The notes: generated by a model not told the origin, from the sequence alone. A stretch of DNA of 64,000 nucleotides from Monoplex corrugatus (GCA_030674185.1 JAPXFY010000018.1:42349432-42413431); one strand, 5' to 3'; numbered from the stretch's first letter, positions 14,101 through 37,826 are shown. Numbers and translations are program-made.

Positions 14101-17100
14101 CCAATGTCATTGTGTTTGAAATCTGTTTCTCCATATGCATAAAAGGACAGCAAATGCTGCTATTACAAAATCTGTGGTAAGCAAGTTTCCAATGCTCACT
14201 AAACACATGCTACAAATCAACATTTTGTATGGAAATGGAATGAATTTACATAGAGCAGAAGATTATACAAGCAAGTGCTAAAACAAAAGCTAATGATGTA
14301 CATGTTAGAACGGGCTTCTGGTCATTAATTTTGCTCACATATGTCTTTACAAGCAGCCTAACTGGCCTAATAACGCTACTTTAACAGAATGCCTCCATGA
14401 TGAAAACTGAGTGAGATGGATAGGTGGAGATCAATCGCATGGCTATACAAAGGCGCTGCCATCAGGCAAGTGGCACAGATGCTTGCCAAGTCACATTCTA
14501 TGATCACCAGACTGAATCACTGATACAATGCTTTCCAAATACTGGAAGTGTGAAAGAACAACATTGCACCAGTTAATCAAGAAAAACAACAGCAACTGCA
14601 AAAAACATCAGACATCACTTCCAAGCTGACCAAACCATAAGGACCCGTCTGCACACCACCAATGTCAAGCAATAACTGAATAAGACCTTGTTTGTCTGAC
14701 GCTCCCAGAGCAGTCTGCTAAGCTTTGTGCACAGAGCACATGACCTAGCAACTTCAATAATGGACTCAGGTGCTAACACGACTCTCGTTTTCTGCCTCGA
14801 TCTTAAAGACAGAATAACCTGGGTATGGAGGCAGCATGGGGAATGGTTGCGAATGAAGCTGTCCTTGAAAGGAACCATCTTGGTAGAGGATCGATCATGA
14901 TTTAGGGGTGGCATAAGCACATCCCACAGTTCTCTCTTTAACACCTTTCAATAGCCAAACAGGGAACTTGAATGGTAGAGACAACTACCAAGCAATGAAG
15001 CAGATCAGCCTTCAGTGGACTGGACCTCAGGTACTCAACCAAAATGACAACACCCAGCCCCACCACTCCAGCGCAATAAACCCGTTTCTTCAAACAGTCC
15101 GAACTTCAACTCAACTGAGCATCTCTGAGACATCATGTTAAACTCTCCTCTTGCCAACCTGGCCCAGCTACTTCTCTTGCTCCAATGCCATATGCCCAAA
15201 GCCTTTCTGTGCAACCTTGTCAATTCCACGCAACAACACTGCCTTGGATACCTTGCGAACAACACTGGTCACGCATGTTACTAGCAAGGGTTACCAACAA
15301 CAGTTTGAAACACTGTTCCCGTAACTTATATTTTGGAGCTGTTGATTTGCATCTACTGGTTTTACAGATATGAAATTATCTATACATGCCCTTCAAATGT
15401 GCGATGACATCATATTAAAAAGATTACCTGTACAGTTTAGTACTTCCTCTGTGAAAAAATGGTCCCCAACATTTTCTCATGAGTATTTATAACTTTAAAA
15501 AAAATGCTATCGTGCTGGCAATGGCATGACTTCTATCATTATGTTTATATTAACCAAATACATTCCTTTTATATATCTTGCCTTTTAATTTACAACAATG
15601 ACTAGATAACAAGGTCTAGCTCTCCTAACCACTACCACCCACCCCCCGTTTTATGAGAAAAATTTCTAAAATCCTGATTATGTACCTCTCAAGGTCTTGT
15701 GATCTTGAAAAAGTTTCCGATAAAATAAAAATGCGAAATCTGGACAATTATTGACTACCAGTACCATAGCAATAAAACAAAATGTTAACTTTACATTGTT
15801 AAATTGACTGAGGGTGTGTGAGCTTGTCTGTGGCTTAATCAGTTAATGTGTCAGCAAGACTTTTAATTGTTATATCTGGGTCTATTCTACCTGTGGAGAA
15901 AAGGTATGAACTATTGAGTCATAAATATATGTTGAAGGAAAAGGGCCAAAGTCAAGGTCCTATAGGGTGATGTCTAAAACTGGCTCTTACAAGGGGAGGT
16001 GTGTAAAGCCATGTTAAATCTATGCAATGCAACTCTACTGCCTTACTTTAAGAATGAGCACTTTATTTCCAGTTCTAGGAGCTATGCACTATCTGTCATA
16101 ACCAAGTGTTCTTCTTCCTGTTACTAGTGTTAGAAACTGTAATTTTGATCTGTATCAATGTACACTGGAGAGGAAAAGAAGTTTAAAAATGTTTGCAGAG
16201 GAGGGGTTGGTTTAGTGATGACCTAACACCCTTAAAAAAAATGCAATAAAAAAGGCATTAGCAAGATAGGGTCATGACCTTTTCTTCAGATAGCATGTTT
16301 TAATCTCTGTACATCTGGGGAAAACACAAAGTGCTACATTGTTTTATGATAAAGACGATTCAGCAGCACTGCTGACTGTGGTCCTGCTTTGATATCTTTT
16401 TGCAGAGGTTTGAGACGCCTGCACATAATGTAGATTCAGTCACAATCCAACTACATATTATTGAATATTAACTAGTATTATTACACAGTAGACTGGAAAC
16501 TGAGTGAACACAAACCATAATAGAGCGGAGTTATAACATAAAAACTGACCTGCCTGCTATTTCTTCATTACTATTCAAAATGTGCTGATATAGGTGTGTG
16601 TAAACTGTATGTTGGAAAACTGTACGCCACATGTATCGAATACAGTGCCACCCACTTTCATATTATGAGCTGAACCTTTATAAAATGATACATATTTATG
16701 AGGAGCTTTTACTTTTTACATCACTGCTCACAGGCCTGTGGGTACGGACTAATATTCTTTAAAAAGGTTAAATGAAAATGTCCGAATCTAATGAACCCTT
16801 TCCTAACGAATTCCAAATCCACCCACACATCATCATCATGACTATCAAATTGAAACTTGCGCACAACTGCACCTCACCATCCGGTAATCCTGTCACACTA
16901 TGTACCACAGCTCTGTATGCTTAGTTTTTTCCGTTTTACTGTGCAGCTGGGTCCTCTCTCGCAAGTCTAGAGAAAAACCTTCACATACACATATTACACA
17001 CACAGTTAAAGCACGAGATCGAAAGCGAGACAAGACGTCATGTGCAGACACTGAAACAGTAGACGACGGTACCCTCCCTGTCGGCTTACCCAATTATCAG

Positions 17101-17268
17101 AAAAATAACAAGCGCGGATAAGAAGTAATTCGTCTGGTAGTACAAAAGGTTGTTCAGCACCCGGTTTGCCCATTTCTCTGGATCTTTCACTTGCGGAATC
17201 TGAAATCGTGCAGACTCCAGCAAAAAATCGCCCATAGACCGCAGTGGTGCCAGCTGTATTTCAGCCAT
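7989..17268 (-). CDS. ARL6IP5: ARL6IP5/PRAF3, PRA1-family ER membrane protein, three exons
   Basis: Joined coding exons 17268-17090, 10478-10261 and 8128-7989 give 178 aa plus stop, close to the ~188 aa usual for the family. All introns are GT-AG and phases agree (2, then 1). The N-terminus has the PRA1 signature with LLYYQTNYF at residues 41-49. Two hydrophobic hairpins follow (about 49-85 and 100-137), then a basic cytosolic tail with HASLRMR and a GLKRTPMG motif (157-164) diagnostic of ARL6IP5. Known role of the family: a reticulon-like ER membrane protein affecting membrane traffic, glutamate-transporter export and ER shaping. The ATG at 17268 is chosen because the family signature starts right after it. 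The gene diverges from GEMIN2. Intron 1 (6.6 kb) carries a LINE fragment and a Tc1 fossil; intron 2 has UG repeats near both ends. No frameshift is seen. Confidence 0.93.
8235..8307. repeat. (CA)n microsatellite in ARL6IP5 intron 2
   Basis: On the transcribed minus strand this is (UG)n, roughly 105 nt upstream of the exon 3 acceptor. Confidence 0.95.
10173..10212. repeat. (CA)n microsatellite beside ARL6IP5 exon 2 donor
   Basis: Reads as (UG)n in the ARL6IP5 pre-mRNA, about 50 nt after the exon 2 donor. With the array at 8235-8307 it places UG tracts near both ends of intron 2. Confidence 0.95.
10261..10478 (-). CDS. ARL6IP5: ARL6IP5 coding exon 2
   Basis: Encodes about residues 60-132, the core of the PRA1 domain with both hydrophobic hairpins. 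The acceptor is a pyrimidine-rich tract ending TTTTTCAG and the donor is GTAAGT. A (TG)n tract follows about 50 nt into the next intron. Confidence 0.93.
10720..10820. repeat. Two-unit tandem duplication in ARL6IP5 intron 1
   Basis: Two units of about 52 bp share TTTTTTTAGTCTGACAAAG followed by an AAAACCAACTAAT block. Confidence 0.75.
10967..11182. repeat. Compound (GT)n-(TA)n-(GT)n microsatellite
   Basis: Two long GT arrays flank a TATA/ATATG core (about 11061-11105), with a short CGTGTGCGCGCG segment near 11120. It lies in ARL6IP5 intron 1. Confidence 0.95.
12361..13215 (-). mobile_element. 5'-truncated CR1/jockey-type LINE, 3' end
   Basis: Minus-strand frames 13186-12893 and 12877-12614 join across one in-frame stop. 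They encode the C-terminus of a reverse transcriptase polyprotein: RIDYCNSLLSGLP, LQRIQNNAARL, HISPLLAQLHWLPV, then LPLSVRQQ and FKSALKTHLF. The same modules occur near the end of the 671-aa element at 56.7-58.7 kb. A 3' UTR with GCTATATAAATATTGTAATT and an (ATT)n tail follows down to 12361. The catalytic domain is absent, so this is a dead-on-arrival copy in ARL6IP5 intron 1. Confidence 0.85.
13725..14100 (+). repeat. Diverged interspersed repeat, copy 2
   Basis: Same-orientation partner of 410-690; see that entry for shared blocks. This copy is interrupted by a C homopolymer near 13848-13866. Confidence 0.6.
14415..15330 (+). pseudogene. Fossil Tc1/mariner-type transposase
   Basis: Conceptual reading on the plus strand, with several stops and frame changes, follows the order of a Tc1-like transposase. 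It starts with a helix-turn-helix region (RWRSIAWLYKGAAIRQVAQM, SMITRLNH). Next come VFCLDLKDRITWVWRQHGE and EDRS.FRGGIS, then a QNDNTQPHHS segment matching the second catalytic DN.RPH box. It ends with PNFNSTEHL and SPLANLAQLLLLLQ, matching SPDLNPIEH and the C-terminal helix. The order of boxes is convincing although no frame is intact. Terminal inverted repeats were not found by eye. It lies inside ARL6IP5 intron 1, antisense to the gene, and is an old inactive copy. Confidence 0.75.
17090..17268 (-). CDS. ARL6IP5: ARL6IP5 coding exon 1
   Basis: Encodes residues 1-59 plus two bases: the start codon, the cytosolic N-terminus and the beginning of the first membrane hairpin. The donor is GTAAGC. 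The open frame continues upstream of the ATG, but that part has no family similarity. Confidence 0.92.
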
Positions 17269-17639
17269 GCTGTCAAATTGAAAAAGTTTTATGGTGGATT
17301 CGGCATGGACTTGGAACATAATGTCTGCACAATGTGGACCGAATAACCAGAACAAAACAGTGTGCGTTTGCGCGTCTGAGACGGTAATGCTCAAATTGCA
17401 GAAAAAAAAGTCAACCCAAAGCAGAATCAAGTGCACCCAAACATCAATGTCTTGTGGCTTTTCTGTGTTTTTGTGATATTTTAAACTTTTTACACATTGT
17501 AAATGAACAGAAGGATACGTTTTGTTTCATTCGTAATTTACTTTTGCTACATAAATAGACAAGCTATCAAATAATCTCATCAATAAGTAGGCTATATAAC
17601 CGTTCATTGGTAGCATGTGGTCTCTATTTTCTTCCCTTA

Positions 17640-17840
17640 TTTTTCTCTATTAATATCACTAGCGTTTTTATTGTTATTGTCATCATCATTATTGTTTCCA
17701 TCATCATCATCATCGTTGTTGTTGTTGTTTTTGTTGTTCTAATAATGGTGATGATGATGATAACAGTTATTATTAACATCATCATTATTATTACTGTTAT
17801 TATTAATTATTATTATATTATATATTATTATTATTATCTT
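17640..17840. repeat. Compound trinucleotide tract (ATC/GTT/ATG/ATT)n
   Basis: Runs of ATC, GTT, ATG and ATT succeed one another. The right end grades into the (ATT)n tail of the minus-strand LINE fragment at 17800-18130, so part of this tract probably began as a retrotransposon tail. Confidence 0.8.
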
Positions 17841-18130
17841 ACAGAGCGCTAAATTTGATCCATAAATCAAATTAAAGTGCACACTCTCATTGTACAGTCA
17901 AGAATTCACTCATAATGACCAAAAACAAAGAACAAACCAAACAAACAAACAACTTGAGGTACAAAGTACATGCACTGGCATACCGGGAAGAAGCCGGTTG
18001 AGGGACTGGGATGATGCCGAGGTGTGTGAACAGGAAAATCACTGCTGGACAAAAAGGGTATGTCTTCAAGTTAGACTTGAAGGAAGAAAGACTTTGTACC
18101 TGTCGAAGACTGAGACACATGAACATATTA
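17800..18130 (-). mobile_element. Short CR1/jockey-type LINE 3' end
   Basis: The minus-strand frame ends a LINE ORF: SLRQVQSLSSFKSNLKTYPF corresponds to the SLRHSDYFSSFKSKLKTHLF end of the element at 58.6 kb. A 3' UTR with an AGCGCTCTGTAAGATAATAA-like terminus and an (ATT)n tail follows. Only the last ~330 bp are present. Confidence 0.75.
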
Positions 18131-18308
18131 ATTTGCTCAATTGTTGAAGGTACACTGAAACAACAACAACAACATATTCAACAACAAAAACACAGTTACG
18201 AGAGTATTCCTTAGAAAAATATTCGTGGAAGACACTTAGGGGAAATAGGGGACGAAAGCTGCAAGATCATATGAACACTTCAGACTGTAGAAGTCGGATT
18301 TTTTTTTA

Positions 18309-18356
18309 AGGGGGAGCGGGGGTGGAGGGTGGGGGTGGGGGGGGGGTAGATGGGGT
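18309..18356 (+). repeat. G-rich tract with G-quadruplex potential
   Basis: At least six runs of four or more G within 48 bp on the plus strand, including one run of about ten. It lies about 1 kb upstream of the ARL6IP5 start codon in the divergent intergenic region. Confidence 0.8.
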
Positions 18357-18506
18357 TGCAGACAGACCAACATTCAGTCATTTTCAGGTGATCAGCATAA
18401 AGTGAGCAAAGTACCATGAATAATTCACATTTTGTTAAAACGATTCTGACACTTGGTAAGATATTCACACCACACGCAAGTTGATTTGCTTTTCCATCTG
18501 TTGAAG

Positions 18507-18675
18507 TAATAGTAGTAGTAGTAGTAGTAGTGGAAGCAGTAGCAGCAGCAGCAGTAGTAGTTGTAGTGATAGTGGACGTAGTAGTAGTAATGATGGTGGT
18601 AATAGTAGTAGTAGTAGCAGCAGCAGTAGCAGTAGGGGCAGCAGCAGCAGTAGTAATATTAGTACTAGTAGTAGT
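18507..18675. repeat. (GTA)n/(GCA)n trinucleotide tract
   Basis: Interspersed GTA and GCA triplets over about 170 bp. It is open in several frames purely because of its three-base periodicity. Confidence 0.85.
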
Positions 18676-18987
18676 ACTAACTTATGATTGTTTTATTTAT
18701 TGGCATACATAGTATGTTGCATTTGTTGTTGCTGTATTTTGTTGCTAATCGTTGTCGTTGTTACCAGTATTCTTTTATTAAGTAGCAATAATATTTACCA
18801 AGCAACTACAGTATTCCAAAAGCGCATGAAATACAATAGTTTAAGGCTTTGTGTTCTTTTGTTGTTGTTATCTTTATCGTTATTATCATTTCAAGATATG
18901 AAATATTATTTTGTCCTTGTCATTTTGTAGTTAAACAATCAAATGAATCAAGTGTATCAACCAATTTACAACATAGACTGTGTGCGC

Positions 18988-18990
<3 letters not shown>

Positions 18991-19055
<65 letters not shown>

Positions 19056-19160
19056 GCGCACACGTGCACACTCACACACACAGAGACATGCCACACACAT
19101 ACTCAATACATAAATACACATACACATAAGCACACACACGCACGCACGCACTCGCACAAA
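18991..19160. repeat. (CA)n microsatellite
   Basis: About 60 bp of pure CA followed by about 100 bp of interrupted CA-rich sequence. Confidence 0.95.
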
Positions 19161-19378
19161 CATGTGCATAACGACCAACAATTGAAAAGATGGGCCTTTA
19201 CTTTTATACACTTTACACATTTTCTTGGAATAGCATCGCAGGAAAAGATATTCCGACTCTCAGAGTGAGGCATCACTTGAAATCTAGGGTCTGCTGTGGC
19301 CAGCAACGCTAGAATGAAATTAAAAAAATAATCCACCAACATCGGATACAGTAACTTGGGCCTAGGGGAATACCTTAC

Positions 19379-19484
19379 CTATTGCATAAGACATGTCCCA
19401 GCGTCCTTGAGTGGCTTCACAAACAGACTCAGTGATGGAATGTACTTTCCAGGAGAACAGGATTCGAGTGACAAGACTTCCAGA
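19379..19484 (-). other. Candidate orphan exon, unknown identity
   Basis: On the minus strand a pyrimidine-rich tract ending TTTTTGTCCCAG is followed by 106 bp without a stop in one frame (SGSLVTRILFSWKVHSITES and onwards) and a good donor GTAAGG. I do not recognise the peptide. It could be an upstream untranslated exon of ARL6IP5, part of an unknown gene, or chance. Confidence 0.2.
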
Positions 19485-20056
19485 CTGGGACAAAAATCCA
19501 GAAATCATCAGCAAGAGTTGCATGAAACATTGAAACATACGTAATTCTCCACTCCCATTCATCAAAACAAAAGATTGTGGTCGAACTCACTCTGCCGTTT
19601 GAACGGAGAATGGAGGAAGCCCATATCTACAATACTTAAGAATATACCAGTCTTGGCAGCAACTTGAGGAAATCCAGCTCAGCTTTCAAACCCAAATCCT
19701 AGCCATAAAGGATGGAGCAAAGGGGACTTAATATTGGCAGGCACATCTGCCTATGACCTCATGAAATGGCTTTTGATTTATGGGAAGGGCAGGACCAGGG
19801 CCTTAAAGCAATGGCAGAAGTAGCTGATAAGTTCCAGCTGGATCTAGTCAAAGAGGATTAAAAATGAAGTCTATAAGGTTTACAATTTTCCTGTATATTG
19901 CAGATGCTCGATTGCTAAGTGTTTTTAAGACATCTGTCACAAGGACAACTTAGCCTTGAGACAGCCGACCGATTTGGAGGCACAGATCGGAACCCAGGTT
20001 GAAAAAGGAAAAGGGGATGACAGCAGAGACATCTGACCACATTGTAGGCCCGGGTT

Positions 20057-20058
<2 letters not shown>

Positions 20059-20102
<44 letters not shown>

Positions 20103-20141
20103 CATGCACACACACACACACGCACGCACACACACACACAC

Positions 20142-20176
<35 letters not shown>
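20059..20176. repeat. (CA)n microsatellite
   Basis: Nearly pure CA with scattered CG interruptions. It directly precedes a short copy of the 3' tail of the RNase H LINE (20200-20252). Confidence 0.95.
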
Positions 20177-20179
<3 letters not shown>

Positions 20180-20199
20180 CAGTATTTTTTTTCCTTTTG

Positions 20200-20252
20200 G
20201 TCTAATATCACTCATAGTGAAAAGACCTTAAATTCAAAGAACGAACACACAA
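20200..20252 (+). mobile_element. Minimal 3' tail of the RNase H LINE family
   Basis: About 50 bp match the 3' end at 53040-53092: GGTCTAATATCACT, ATAGTGAAAAGAC and a TTAAAT..AA..AACGAAC ending. As at 53 kb, it is bounded by CA-rich DNA on both sides: a long array on the left and a short ACACACAAAC on the right. Confidence 0.65.
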
Positions 20253-21158
20253 ACAACAGCAAGATATCTAGGAGTCATGATTTAGAAGTCGCCCGATTCC
20301 CCTTGATTGTAAAGAGTTTAGTCCTGAAACACTTTGTACAAATTGTGCTCGAGACGGGCTTTTCGTCTGAGGATCTTCGGCTGTCCTGCTCTCCTCAGTT
20401 TCATGAGACAATGTATAGGGCCTACTCCAGCAAATTTACTGAAACACTCAGTTAATGTGATGGCTTGTTGACATTTTAGTAAAAACAAAGTGGATTCGTA
20501 AGTATCAAGATGTAAATTGGTACCTAAATCTTCACAGGTTTGAGGAAGGTAAAGCAGCGAGAGAGAGGAGTGGGACCCGCCCTCAAGCAGCTGACCCAAT
20601 AGAGGCGGTCTCTACCATCTGACTCACCTATGCTTCAAGTTAGACTTATGGTACCGTATTTCTTTTCATGTGAATGCTTTAGGAACCGAAGTGATAAAGG
20701 ACAATAACTGAATGCAGTCTAAATCTTTGAGTCAGATCGGGTTTTTAATTTCCATCCTATTTGAACCAGCATGTCGTAAAATAAAAATTAATTGACCCTC
20801 CCCCCCCCTTCCGCTCCTCACACTTTCAGGGTAGATCAATGCATTATCAGAAATTGTGTCATCAACATATTATGCATTTTCTCTTTGACAAATAGAGCAT
20901 TACCAGAAATTATATGATCAACATATTTATGCGCTTTTCATCGACAAACATTAGCTTTAACTTGTCAAGCAGCAGACGCTTCGCAAGTAATACAGGATAC
21001 ATTCTTCTTTTCGGCATACATAGTCAGTTTCCGGCATCGGAACCAGTGCTGCTGTTTCCACGCTTGTACTGTAACGTTAGAAGACTTTTTGTGATATTCC
21101 GAAATAATTCTGAAAATTGACCGATTCATTATTTTCCATTTGTTGTGATTTAAAAAAA

Positions 21159-33380
<12,222 letters not shown>

Positions 33381-33541
33381 CACTGTGCCATTTGTAGTTT
33401 AGCTCTCTTATGCATGGACTCGAATGCAGATCTATTGGTGCCCTCTCTCAATTTGCAAGGATGATGCCTTGCTGACCTGATTGGTTTTTTTATGTGTCAT
33501 GGACATTTTGTTTTGAGGATGGCTATTGTAGTTGTTGAAAC

Positions 33542-33542
<1 letters not shown>

Positions 33543-33594
<52 letters not shown>

Positions 33595-33678
33595 CGTGCG
33601 TGTGTGTGTGAGTTCATGCAGAAAATGTCCTGCTGACTTGACTAGATGTTTTGTGTCATATCTGTGTGTTCTTTGGAC

Positions 33679-33745
<67 letters not shown>

Positions 33746-33876
33746 CACAGGCGCGTGTTCTTAGGACAGTTGTTGGTTGGGGTGTTGTGTGTGTTTGTGT
33801 GTTTGCGAGTGTGTTTGTTTTGTGTTTCATGGACACTTGTTTTTTGGACAGCTATTGTTGTGATCAGTGTGTGTGT

Positions 33877-33946
<70 letters not shown>
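33543..33946. repeat. Cluster of three (GT)n microsatellites
   Basis: GT arrays at about 33543-33612, 33679-33746 and 33868-33946, separated by 65-120 bp. The spacers share ACAGGTGTGTG- and GTGTTCTTTGGACAG-like words, which suggests local duplication of a GT-containing unit. Confidence 0.9.
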
Positions 33947-33947
<1 letters not shown>

Positions 33948-35027
33948 TCATGTTCACTTGTTAGGGCAATTATTGGTGTTTTGTTGTTATTGATTGTAGT
34001 GGTGTGTGGGTTGTGGTTGTGGTGGTGTATATTGTGTGTGTATGTATACTTGTATGTGTGTGGCTATGTGTGTGTGCATCTGTTCATGTACACTTGTCCT
34101 TCGGAAAGTAAGTGGTGTTGACTTGCAGATGGTTCTCAAGACGTTGTGCACATGGCCTCCAGTCCAACCACATAAGAATGGGTACTTAACCATGTTTGGC
34201 GTTGGGATAGGTAAAGTTACACAACAGATGTGTGGGATTCATCATCAGAAAGATGACCTAAGCAAGAAAGGTCTCTAGTATTTCACTCTTTGTAAAGTCT
34301 TTGCCACATCATTCTTCAACAACCTTAGTGTTATAAGAAACATTTTCTACTGTTTTAATGAGATATGAGAAGCAGTGAGTATACACTGAGTGTTTTGTGT
34401 ATTTCAGATAGGTTTTAGTGCACTGTCAGTTTTATTAACTTTTTTTTATATCAAGGTGATTTTGTGCACGAGTATGTATGAATTATCATGTTTTGTGTGT
34501 GTGCGTATGAATGACTTGAATATCTTTCCAGATGTAGGTTATAAAATGGGTATGAAAGTGTTAATTTGAAAATGATCAGATCTTTTAAACAACTGTATCT
34601 GTATATTTTATCAGGCTTAAGTGAAGTTAATTATGAAACAGGAAATTGCTAATGTTGTAAGCCAGTCGTTTTTGTGTGTGTGTGTGTCAGCAGGATGCAT
34701 ACAGTCATCCAGACTCAGAACTTTGGCTGTGACAGAAGTTTATTGCTCCTTGAAAATTATTCCCAGTCTTTTGTCAACAAACAACCAGTCCAGTAAGGAT
34801 TTATGCACAGCATCACATTGTAAATATGGACAGTTAAACCAACAGCATCAACAACAAAACCCCACCCAAAGAGTTATAACAATTGTAAAATGAACGAGTG
34901 AATTATCATGAGAAATACAATTCGATTTTTACAGTGTGAATAGGTATAGTCCTGACAATATATTCAGTAGGCTGACAAATACTTCAGTTGAATGAAAGCT
35001 GTCAGTTACTGTACCAGAGGATGTAAG

Positions 35028-35182
35028 TGTGTGTGTGGTGTGTGTGTGTGTGTGTGTGTGCGCGTTAGATTTGATTTTATCAAGATTTTGCGCTATATAA
35101 ATATTGTAATTATTATTATTAATTATTATATATATGTATATATATATAATGTGTGTGTGTGTGTATGTATATATGTATGTAT
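35028..35182 (+). repeat. (GT)n and (ATT)n tract with a LINE 3' end remnant
   Basis: A GT array leads into about 60 bp (35068-35128) containing GATTTTGCGCTATATAAATA and TTGTAATTATTATTATT. This matches the 3' terminus of the LINE fragment at 12361-12425 in reverse complement, so it is a minimal LINE tail. Confidence 0.75.
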
Positions 35183-35331
35183 CCATCCATCTGTCCATAA
35201 ATGGTTTATGATAACAATGTCTACAGTTGAGATGTGTGGTTTGACTAGAAAATTGAATGATTTTCAATCAAGGAAATAAAGCATGTTCAGAGATTGAGAT
35301 AGATAGTTTGGGGGTAATATCCACATTTAAA

Positions 35332-35458
35332 CCCAATGATGGAATGGAATGTTGATATACTGTCACACAATTACAGTTGTGTTCCTTTTAATAGCCCAAT
35401 GATGGAATGGAATGTTGACATACTCAGTCACACAATTATAATTGTGTTCCTTTTAACA
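35332..35458. repeat. Two-unit ~65-bp tandem duplication
   Basis: Both units contain CCCAATGATGGAATGGAATG, then CACACAATTA.A.TTGTGTTCC and TTTTAA. The inner ACACAATTA..TTGTGT segment is palindromic. Confidence 0.85.
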
Positions 35459-35639
35459 TTTGCTTGTATGTGTGAAATGTTTGTAAAAAGAATGCAAGTG
35501 AGCATGTGTACCTTGGTGATCCTGTGAAAATAAATGAACATTACAGAGGTTTTATTACATTGTTCTTCAGACACCACATGCAGTGTCTTTGATTTGTCAG
35601 TTGCTCTCTTGGTCTCTCATTTTCTCTCTCTCTCTCTCC

Positions 35640-36480
35640 CCAAACTGGGTTTAATGGAATTATTCCTCTACAGCTCATAAGCTTACACTGATGGCCTGTA
35701 TACAGAAAAAGTTACCTGTTTGTCACAAGCAATATTTCACTTCTACTGATTTTGAAAAGCTTTTGATTATGTAAGTAGAAGTACTCTTTGGCTGGTTATT
35801 TTTAAATTGGTATTCGGGGCAAATCATATAAATCCATTATGAGTATGGATAACTGTGTGAAGGATAGAGTGGGATGTTAGGTAAACTGGTATGAAGCAAT
35901 GTGACGTTTGAAGCCGTATTGTATTTTCTCTGTTTACTGATGAATTGACTTTGAAATCACTAATGATGGGAGACACGCAAAATTTACAAATGATTTTCTA
36001 GACATTCTTGTTCTTCTTTTGGCTGATGATGTTTTGTTAATGTCTGAGATGGTCGTGGATTTAGGAATGCAGTTCAACAGTTTTTATCATAGAGAGCAAA
36101 CTATTCACTTAAGTTGAAAATGAACATGAAAGAAGTAACGTTGCTGTGTTTAGAAAAGGGAAATACTTCAGCACAAGAGAAAGAAGGACATCAACCAGAT
36201 TTTTCATATCTGTTGTAAATGTTTACAAATGTTCAGGTATTTATTTTTCTGCTTGTTTTAGCTTCAGGTTTGCAAGTAACAAAACTGCACATAGAGCTAA
36301 AAAATCATTGCTGTGTATTACAAGGAAACTGTCAATGTTAAACAGTTACACTCTCATACTTTTTTGAAATCATTTGAACATCAGATTCAACTGATGTACA
36401 GTGTGACGCTGAATTATGGGATTTAGATGGAGCTGCAGAACAGCGTGGGAAGATTCAGCTATTTCCTCTGAAGTAATTCT
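35640..36480 (+). pseudogene. Heavily decayed LINE reverse transcriptase
   Basis: Reading through many stops gives FTSTDFEKLFDYVSR (motif A, ..DF.KAFD.V.R), FSLFTDELTLK (motif B region), a degraded LL.ADDV.L box (LADDVLLMSEMVV in one frame near 36015), LKLKMN and KCSGIYFSACFSF. The last corresponds to the YKYLGMIFSTKLSL thumb segment of the element at 47404-51477, so the two may belong to one clade. No frame is longer than 75 codons, so this is an old fossil. Confidence 0.7.
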
Positions 36481-37820
36481 TGAGAAATATTATGACAAAT
36501 ATCTAATGATTTGGCTAATTATGAAACATGAATGAGAATACAAAAGTATGCCTGAGAAACAAGACAGGTGTGTTTTTTTGCCAGCCTTTGTCACATGTAC
36601 AAAAAAGATCCGTGATGTTTAGGACAAATGAACACACAGCAAAATTTGTTGTACTTTACAGAGTAGAATTTTTTTTGCTTCTCTGATAATTTGCTGTACT
36701 CTTCAATATCACAGAGATTATCTTGGAAGCATGAAAACTTTTGTGTGTAATTTTTTGCCCTAAACTTGATCTTATTTCTTTGTTGTCTTTTTTTGGGATG
36801 CTTGAAGAAGACCATTTGCTGCAAAACTGGAGCCTGTGTCAGAGTTATTGTACCTTTTCTCTATTCATGTTTCTGGTTTCTCATTTCAGATCTTTAAATC
36901 AGTGGAAGATGTGTCGCAAGAACTTGGCTGAAATAATTACAAGAAATCTGTAGGTAATGAAATTCAGCTGTGACTGTTTTTGTATGCTGCATTGAGAAAT
37001 AATTAAAGCTTCATCTGTGTAAAGAAAGCATATAAGGCTTACAGCTGAGTGCGATATCATGTTCATAATGGGGTGATTACACATCATCAGCATGAAATTA
37101 ATCTTATCTAGGGTCACTGCATAGTAAATAGCATTCTTAACATAGACAAAATAACTGAAAGACTGTGCACTATTGGCAACTTGCAAAATTTGCACATTAG
37201 AGAAATTTTTTTTTTAATATTATGGAGGCAAGTTTTTAAAAAAAATATTTTGATTTGTTTTGCATCTAACTCACCATTTCTTATCCTCCAGTGCAGTCAT
37301 AAAGTCAGCTTACTGTTGATAACAATAAACACACAATTCATAAGCAGTTGCAGATACTGAAAATCTTCACATGTTGATACTGGTCCACCCACTCCCACCC
37401 CCAATCACCAAAACAGTGATCATACTACAACTGTATGAGCTTGTGGTGCACTATTTAACTCCTTGTTTCGAAAAGCATTATCTAATGATTACTTTATCCT
37501 GGCACTGGAGTGTTTTTGCCCATCATTTACTTCAGTTAGTTTTGCATATGTTAAGCAAAACCCACTCCACTATCTAGTCTGGTAAAATCTTGTGCACCAC
37601 AACTGTAAAGTTCGTTTATAAATAACACACAAGTCATTCCGTCATGCACTCGTAAACTGTTCATTTGCATTCATTTGGCAAACAGATAGTTATTGTGCCA
37701 TCCTTCAATTTATCATCCATGAAAGAAGCTGATGCTATTTACGATGGAGTCCTAGTGGACTGCTGACTATTACACATGACAACTACTGTTCACATTGCAT
37801 CCATAAACAGTTTTAGTGCT

Positions 37821-37826
37821 TTTATT
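37821..37826 (-). promoter_or_regulatory. TBC1D30: Candidate polyadenylation signal of TBC1D30
   Basis: AATAAA on the minus strand about 185 nt downstream of the TBC1D30 stop codon. The assignment is positional only. Confidence 0.35.

Larger units (their letters stand above)
17269..21158. other. Divergent intergenic region between ARL6IP5 and GEMIN2
   Basis: About 3.9 kb separate the two start codons, so promoters of both genes should lie here, though no core promoter element stands out. Contents: a trinucleotide-rich tract (17640-17840), a LINE 3' end (17800-18130), a G-rich tract (18309-18356), a (GTA/GCA)n tract (18507-18675), CA arrays at 18991-19160 and 20059-20176, and a candidate minus-strand exon of unknown identity (19379-19484). 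Confidence 0.7.
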
